Origin: Shewanella kaireitica
GTDB taxonomy: Bacteria > Pseudomonadota > Gammaproteobacteria > Enterobacterales > Shewanellaceae
Length of the DNA: 64,000 bases
Direction: 5' to 3'
NCBI RefSeq assembly: GCF_023284045.1
Contig: NZ_JAKIKQ010000012.1
Span: 1-64,000, forward strand
Below, piece after piece: positions 60,201-64,000 of this stretch. The translations under genes were made by a program, and so were the position numbers. How positions within the stretch are numbered: position 1 is the stretch's first letter; each line of letters opens with the position of its first letter. The notes beneath the pieces are model-generated. The model ran no database searches, was not told where the DNA came from, and was given only the letters and a program-made list of their open reading frames with translations.

Positions 60201-60938
60201 CCACGTCCTGGTAGAGCTACAGTCACCGCTTACGCCATCGGTGAGGAAAGCTTCGTTGATTTAAATGGTAACGGATTGTTTGATAGTGGTGAGTTCTTCT
60301 TAGATTTATCAGAAGCCTTTACAGATCATAACGAAGATGGACGATATAGAAATAAAGCACGCTTCGTTGGAGATGCTGAACTTGGGGTTGAGCCAGCAGG
60401 GTCTATTAATGAAGAATTTGTCGATTACAATCGTGACCAAATATTTAATGAAGGCGATGATAAATACACTGGGCTACTTTGTGCCGCAGGCGCAGAAACT
60501 GATTGCACTGATACGGGAACTGGGGACTTCCAATCTCAATTGAATGTATTTCGCAATAGTACGATTGTTATGTCTGGCAGCGTACCTTATTTAAGGTTAG
60601 TCAATATAGATAGTTCTACAGATGTTATTTCAGAAGTTGCACCTATAGATTTGGTCGCGAATAGCTCTGAATCCGTGTACCTGTTTACGTCTGATCTGAA
60701 CAATAATACTCTACCTTATGGTACAACCATTTCAGCTGAAACTGATAACGGGGAACTAACCGGTACAACTGAGTATGAAATAGGAAGTAGTCGAGCGATG
60801 ATGCCAGCAAGGTTTAGCTTCTCTGTTAGTAGAGAAGCAACACCAAACCAAAAAACTAGTGGTACTTTGGTTATCACAGTTAAAACACCAAAAGGTAGCC
60901 CGGTCTCTGTTTCGGTTATAGTGAACGACGGGGGTTAA
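57276..60938 (+). CDS. Large lipoprotein with tandem bacterial Ig-like (Big_1) repeats
   Basis: 1220 residues. A signal peptide ends in the lipobox LVGC, followed by GGGG and a Pro-rich spacer. Five clear Big_1/invasin-type repeats follow, each with a core like GTALTNxxGxAxxxL...GAGxVTA (at about residues 90, 205, 310, 435 and 550), plus two diverged ones. Toward the C-terminus are calcium-type loops DLNGNGLFDSGE (about 995), DHNEDGRY (about 1018) and DYNRDQIFNEGDD (about 1050). There is no autotransporter barrel or cell-wall anchor, so it is probably a membrane-anchored surface or periplasmic adhesin-like protein. Upstream GGGAG ribosome site. Confidence 0.85.
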   Translation: MKSAYSVFIALIWSFFLVGCGGGGSISTDPDTPIPEPTDVISVTLTITNTEITAANPATITATAKSSLNGPLANTLVTFSLSDVSLGAFDPATGTALTNSEGIATIELATLNLKGAGSVSASVVGMTETQTPVGFSMEGDGGDAENGNLLSLALTDSNGVEINSISQAQPGTISAIYTNAANEAIPNQVVTFTTSLGKLSPESGTALTDVNGLASLSITAGEIEGAGNITATAGELTQILGFTTLGDEVTLKPIDAYILSLTVVDSSDTELRDISNSTPGRVIATLTKDGESAAFETISFSVSGEGNINPSSGSALTNTSGDAVVNLITGAVAGAGTVTATFSLDQESIDVEYNYSVVGDAPGGDGEENTLTIALTNSITGTVTNAISSSEPGRVNVTLTDKDGAAITGKVISFTSTLGAFLPSNGTALTDAIGSASILLSAGSIEGAGEVTAAYGDVRAKVGFQTAGDEIDPVEASPEITFNLYNCNNAVGWDKTLKNFEVCEATDNITNDSPGIIGATVTRSGSTQPLQQILVSAGTTLGAISPASGTAITNADGKAVLDLYANGDVGAGEVSLKVQEVTSTKAFEIGRVDINLTITAGVGTNLIPAGGSTILDVTVFNPDGSLSTGQPFQLEFTSECVAAGTAFVDSPVITNAGKGFATYRAAGCEGDDAVTVSAVTGGSTVTAAVTVTVDSVSVGAIQYVSSTPKLLALRGTGGISGAGSRSETSVVSFKLLDESNQPAPNELVCFELSTDVGGMTLTPSPLAADYLKCSNMPQVGDAEYPADITLPNKYAVGYTNAAGEVSATVHSGDVPTSVKVFALWSESNNSGHNAIISNTSDELAVTTGIADNDSFSLSASIGNPEGWNFDNEKVAVNILAADHFNNLVPAGTTITFRTEGGGIDGSCVTGLKDDGNPNGACSVEWRSQDARPFKGTTVVCPNGGYNDGTSTSTTPPCIGNDYALYLSGANSIIPEPRPGRATVTAYAIGEESFVDLNGNGLFDSGEFFLDLSEAFTDHNEDGRYRNKARFVGDAELGVEPAGSINEEFVDYNRDQIFNEGDDKYTGLLCAAGAETDCTDTGTGDFQSQLNVFRNSTIVMSGSVPYLRLVNIDSSTDVISEVAPIDLVANSSESVYLFTSDLNNNTLPYGTTISAETDNGELTGTTEYEIGSSRAMMPARFSFSVSREATPNQKTSGTLVITVKTPKGSPVSVSVIVNDGG

Positions 60939-60971
60939 ATTGATTTGCTAAGTTACTTTACGTTGTAAATG

Positions 60972-61001
60972 AAAAGCGGTTCCTAAGGGAACCGCTTTTT
61001 T
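60972..61001. terminator. Terminator between the Ig-repeat lipoprotein and astB
   Basis: AAAAGCGGTTCC/GGAACCGCTTTT stem around TAAG with T6 on the plus strand; it may work in both directions. Confidence 0.9.
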
Positions 61002-61046
61002 ATTTAGGATAATATGATGGTTATCGGCTGTTAGGCTTGAATTTTT

Positions 61047-62384
61047 TTATCTCTGGAACTGATAAACACTGCCAAGCTTCATGATTTGCGTTAGCTCATC
61101 AAGGGCGGTACGTGATTCTATTACCAATTGAGGGTCTGCAAGATCCGCGACACTTAAACGGTCACGATAATGCTTATCAACCCACTGATTGAGGCGTGCA
61201 AATAGCGCATCGTTCATCATGGTATTTGGGTTTACAGCAGCCACTTCATCTTGATTCATTGCTACACGTAAACGCAAACATGCTGGGCCACCGCCATTTT
61301 GCATACTTTGCTTCACATCAAAGTAGTGCACTTGTTTGATAGGTGAGCCTAAAGTCACTAGTTCATTTAAATAAGCATGAACTGCAGGGTTTTCTTGACA
61401 GTTGGTTGGCGCGATAATCGCCATTTCACCTGAAGGCAATGTTACCACTTGAGTATTGAACAGGTAGCTCTTTACCGCATCCTGAATCGCTACTTTTGCG
61501 GTTGGCACTTCAACGAAATGCAGTGGTGATTCACCAAACTTTTGTTTTATCTCTTCAAGTTTTGCTTGGGTATTTAAAAATGCTTGCTCATGGTAGAACA
61601 GTACATTTTGGTTACCGACAGCAATCACATCGTTATGGAATACACCTTGATCGATGACATCTGGATTTTGCTGCATGTACACAGTGTTGTCATCATCTAG
61701 CTGGTGCAGACGAGCGATGGCCTGTGAGGCTTCAAGAGTTTGGCGGGCAGGGAATTTTTGTGGTTTAGGAGCTGATGGATTCGTCGCTTCTTGGCCATAA
61801 ACAAATAGCTCAATGCCTGCATGGCCATACTCACTGCAAAGGCGGGTATGGTTGGCTGCACCTTCATCACCAAAACTAGTATGTTCTGGTAAATGTTGGT
61901 GGTGTTTGAAATAGCGGCTATCGTTAAACGTAGCTTGCAGAATATTTCCAGTAGTGACAGGCTCAATACTGCGATGCAGTTTGTCAACTAAGTTTGCAGG
62001 GGTAAAATGCAATTTACCATCGTGAGTATCGGCACTAGGTGATACTGTTGCGGCATTAGCTGTCCACATACTTGAAGCACTGCAGCATGCACGTAACAAC
62101 GCAGGAGCTTCTTTAGCGGCTTTATTTAAGACTTCAGCATCAGAGCCGGTAAAACCGATTCTACGCAGCGTATGAAGGTCTGGACGCTCTTGAGGAGCAA
62201 ACATACCTTGTACTAAACCTAAGTCTGCAAGAGCTTTGGCTTTTTTGATCCCTTGTTTGGCAGCATCTTTAGGGCTAGATGTCGCGGCAGCGTTGTTTAA
62301 AGAGGCAACGTTTCCGAATGATAAACCCGCGTAATTATGTGTCGGGCCTACTAGTCCGTCGAAATTGGCTTCAAAATGCTTCAT
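61047..62384 (-). CDS. astB: N-succinylarginine dihydrolase AstB
   Basis: Second enzyme of the arginine succinyltransferase (AST) pathway: succinylarginine to succinylornithine, CO2 and 2 NH3. The 445 residues begin [28 protein letters not shown] and include [12 protein letters not shown], the [12 protein letters not shown] region and the catalytic cysteine segment [14 protein letters not shown]. The rest of the ast operon is not in the window, which is usual in Shewanella. Confidence 0.95.
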   Translation of the reverse strand: MKHFEANFDGLVGPTHNYAGLSFGNVASLNNAAATSSPKDAAKQGIKKAKALADLGLVQGMFAPQERPDLHTLRRIGFTGSDAEVLNKAAKEAPALLRACCSASSMWTANAATVSPSADTHDGKLHFTPANLVDKLHRSIEPVTTGNILQATFNDSRYFKHHQHLPEHTSFGDEGAANHTRLCSEYGHAGIELFVYGQEATNPSAPKPQKFPARQTLEASQAIARLHQLDDDNTVYMQQNPDVIDQGVFHNDVIAVGNQNVLFYHEQAFLNTQAKLEEIKQKFGESPLHFVEVPTAKVAIQDAVKSYLFNTQVVTLPSGEMAIIAPTNCQENPAVHAYLNELVTLGSPIKQVHYFDVKQSMQNGGGPACLRLRVAMNQDEVAAVNPNTMMNDALFARLNQWVDKHYRDRLSVADLADPQLVIESRTALDELTQIMKLGSVYQFQR

Positions 62385-62718
62385 TCTTTATCCTTTAGGG
62401 TAGCTCAGGTGCTATTTCCATTCCTGAGTTGTAATTATTGAGCTCAGTATACTTAAGCTCAAAGGCTAAACAAGGTAGGGTTTTTTTCTAAAAACAGTGT
62501 ATTTGCATCAAAATGCACAACTAATACTTGCTTGATGACTAATAATGAAATATTAGTTTTTAAATAAGCACTAATTTTTTTCACATTTATTTCAAAAACG
62601 GTTAAAAAATGGTACTCCAGTACAAATAAAAGAGGGATTAGCTTGAAAGTCTTTACACAACCCTCTATATATGGAGCCAATTTTCAGATTTTTGAAACTT
62701 GTTGGCGCAAATAAATAT
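62385..62718. other. Intergenic region between divergent astB and topA
   Basis: 334 bp holding both promoters. It has A/T tracts and a small TGCAT-caaa-ATGCA hairpin near 62503. An AATTATTGA-containing stretch near 62432 loosely resembles an ArgR half site but is too weak to call. No gene is seen. Confidence 0.4.
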
Positions 62719-64000
62719 ATGGGTAAATCGCTAGTAATCGTCGAATCACCGGCCAAAGCCAAGACTATTAACAAATATCTAGGCAAAGATTTCATCGTTA
62801 AGTCGAGTGTAGGTCACATCCGTGATCTGCCTACATCGTCGAGTCCTGACGCAAAGGTGGTGAGCAAAACACCTGCTGAAGTCAAGAAGATGTCTCCAGA
62901 GGAGAAGGCTGAGTATAAGAGTCTAAAAGCGAAGCAAGCTTTAGTTGCCCGCATGGGAGTTGACCCGGAAAAAGGCTGGAAAGCGAAATACCAAACGCTT
63001 CCTGGCAAAGAGAAAGTTGTAAAAGAGTTACAAACACTTGCTGAGTCAGCTGACCACATCTATCTCGCAACCGATTTGGATAGAGAGGGGGAGGCGATCG
63101 CTTGGCATCTGCAACAGGTTATTGGTGGAGATGAATCTCGCTATCAACGCGTAGTGTTTAACGAAATAACTAAATCAGCCATTCAGGATGCATTTAGTCA
63201 GCCATCAGTGCTCGACACAAATATGGTCAATGCGCAGCAAGCGCGTCGATTCTTAGACCGTGTCGTTGGCTTTATGGCATCACCGCTGTTATGGAAGAAA
63301 GTTGCCCGTGGTTTGTCTGCCGGACGTGTGCAATCTGTTGCTGTGCGCCTGGTGGTTGAGCGTGAAGGTGAGATCAAGGCGTTCGTACCTGAAGAGTTTT
63401 GGGATGTTCATGCTGAACTCAATACCTTGTCTGATGAACGACTTAAAATGCAAGTTGCCAAATTTCAGGGCAAGGCATTTAACCCAGTAAACCAGACTGA
63501 AGCTGACACTGCAGTTAGCGCGTTGTCACAATCTAGTTTTGTTGTTGCAGGCCGTGAAGACCGAGCGACATCAAGTAAGCCGTCAGCACCGTATATTACT
63601 TCTACGTTGCAACAGGCAGCGAGTACGCGTTTAGGCTTTGGTGTTAAGAAAACCATGATGATGGCACAGCGCTTATATGAAGCGGGTCACATTACCTATA
63701 TGCGTACCGATTCAACCAACTTAAGCCAAGAAGCGCTCGATAATGTGCGTGAAATGATTGGCAAAGAATATGGTGATAAGTACCTGCCAGAATCTCCTAT
63801 CCGTTATGGGAGCAAAGAGGGCGCGCAAGAAGCGCATGAAGCAATTCGTCCTTCAAATGTAAAAGTCACCGCCGCTTCTTTAAGTGATATGGAGCGTGAT
63901 GCTCAGCGTTTGTATGAACTTATTTGGCGCCAGTTTGTATCCTGTCAGATGACACCTGCTAAATATGACGCGACACGTTTGACCGTTGCTGCAGGCGATT
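62719..64000 (+). CDS. topA: DNA topoisomerase I (5' part; runs off the window)
   Basis: Relaxes negative supercoils by a type IA mechanism. The first 427 residues are present. The Toprim domain opens [22 protein letters not shown] and holds the acidic triad [15 protein letters not shown]. The active-site tyrosine is Tyr327 in [38 protein letters not shown] is also typical. The reading frame is open to the window edge, so the C-terminal zinc-finger domains lie outside. Confidence 0.96.
   Translation, partial: MGKSLVIVESPAKAKTINKYLGKDFIVKSSVGHIRDLPTSSSPDAKVVSKTPAEVKKMSPEEKAEYKSLKAKQALVARMGVDPEKGWKAKYQTLPGKEKVVKELQTLAESADHIYLATDLDREGEAIAWHLQQVIGGDESRYQRVVFNEITKSAIQDAFSQPSVLDTNMVNAQQARRFLDRVVGFMASPLLWKKVARGLSAGRVQSVAVRLVVEREGEIKAFVPEEFWDVHAELNTLSDERLKMQVAKFQGKAFNPVNQTEADTAVSALSQSSFVVAGREDRATSSKPSAPYITSTLQQAASTRLGFGVKKTMMMAQRLYEAGHITYMRTDSTNLSQEALDNVREMIGKEYGDKYLPESPIRYGSKEGAQEAHEAIRPSNVKVTAASLSDMERDAQRLYELIWRQFVSCQMTPAKYDATRLTVAAGD

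Noticed and set aside
62425..62450. Possible ArgR box upstream of astB
   Set aside because: Only a loose match to an ArgR half site, without a second half at the right spacing; too weak to call.
62459..62795. Minus-strand ORFs of 67-73 codons between astB and topA
   Set aside because: They overlap the topA start, have AT-biased composition and no recognisable domain.

Overview
The window is a 64 kb piece of a gammaproteobacterial chromosome, most likely a Shewanella. The assignment rests on the gene order suhB-trmJ-cysE-iscRSUA-hscBA-fdx and dnaX-ebfC-recR-htpG-cnoX-adk-hemH-gsk, a GH109-type secreted glycosidase, and AT-rich intergenic repeats bounded by ATACCAATCGGTAT-like ends. That is inference from gene content, not a database match. 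The window is almost entirely core genome: no insertion sequence, prophage, CRISPR array, rRNA or replication origin was seen. The last gene (topA) runs off the right edge.

Layout. 1-272: tRNA-Glu and tRNA-Ala with a terminator. 273-767: a decayed copy of a structured repeat. 768-10763: an ABC exporter, an Ada/AlkA fusion with an ogt-type methyltransferase (alkylation repair pair), a DEAD-box helicase, a phosphatase, a phospholipase-D lipoprotein, cheV and sstT. 10859-14819: a Tat-exported GH109 enzyme, an unknown protein, rluA, acpH and a 53-codon ORF. 14959-20503: queA, then tgt-yajC-secD-secF. 20718-24306: two large structured repeats flanking a zinc-ribbon/rhodanese/siroheme/yaeQ group. 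24397-33480: psiE, suhB, trmJ-cysE and the complete isc iron-sulfur operon with two abutting IscR boxes. 33679-38759: a 56-codon His-rich membrane peptide, ndk, a 1.5 kb AT-rich gap and a TonB-dependent receptor. 38842-43422: a DksA-like protein, dusC, a bufferin/HvfA-type RiPP operon, a 39-codon peptide gene next to a perfect FNR box, and a DUF454 protein. 43673-55682: apt, dnaX (with an in-phase slippery heptamer), ebfC, recR, htpG (sigma-32 promoter), cnoX, adk, hemH, gsk and a maltose acetyltransferase-type enzyme. 55741-64000: a dicarboxylate symporter, a 1220-residue Ig-repeat lipoprotein, astB and topA.

The two most notable systems are these. (1) At 40656-42770, a Cys-rich secreted precursor with six EGKCGEGKCG units (12 cysteines) precedes a DUF692 oxidase and a DUF2063 partner. 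This is the architecture of the recently described copper-handling bufferin/HvfABC RiPPs. (2) A family of intergenic repeats (317-640, 20718-20985, 23470-23974, a decayed copy near 34985-35095, and a mini-copy at 51631-51686) has terminal inverted repeats and internal three-stem modules. The stems of these modules change sequence in a compensatory way while the loops stay constant, which points to selection on a folded RNA or DNA structure.

Other useful regulatory signals are a near-consensus IscR type 1 site at iscR, a perfect heat-shock promoter at htpG, and the dnaX frameshift site, which would give a gamma-like product of about 420 residues.
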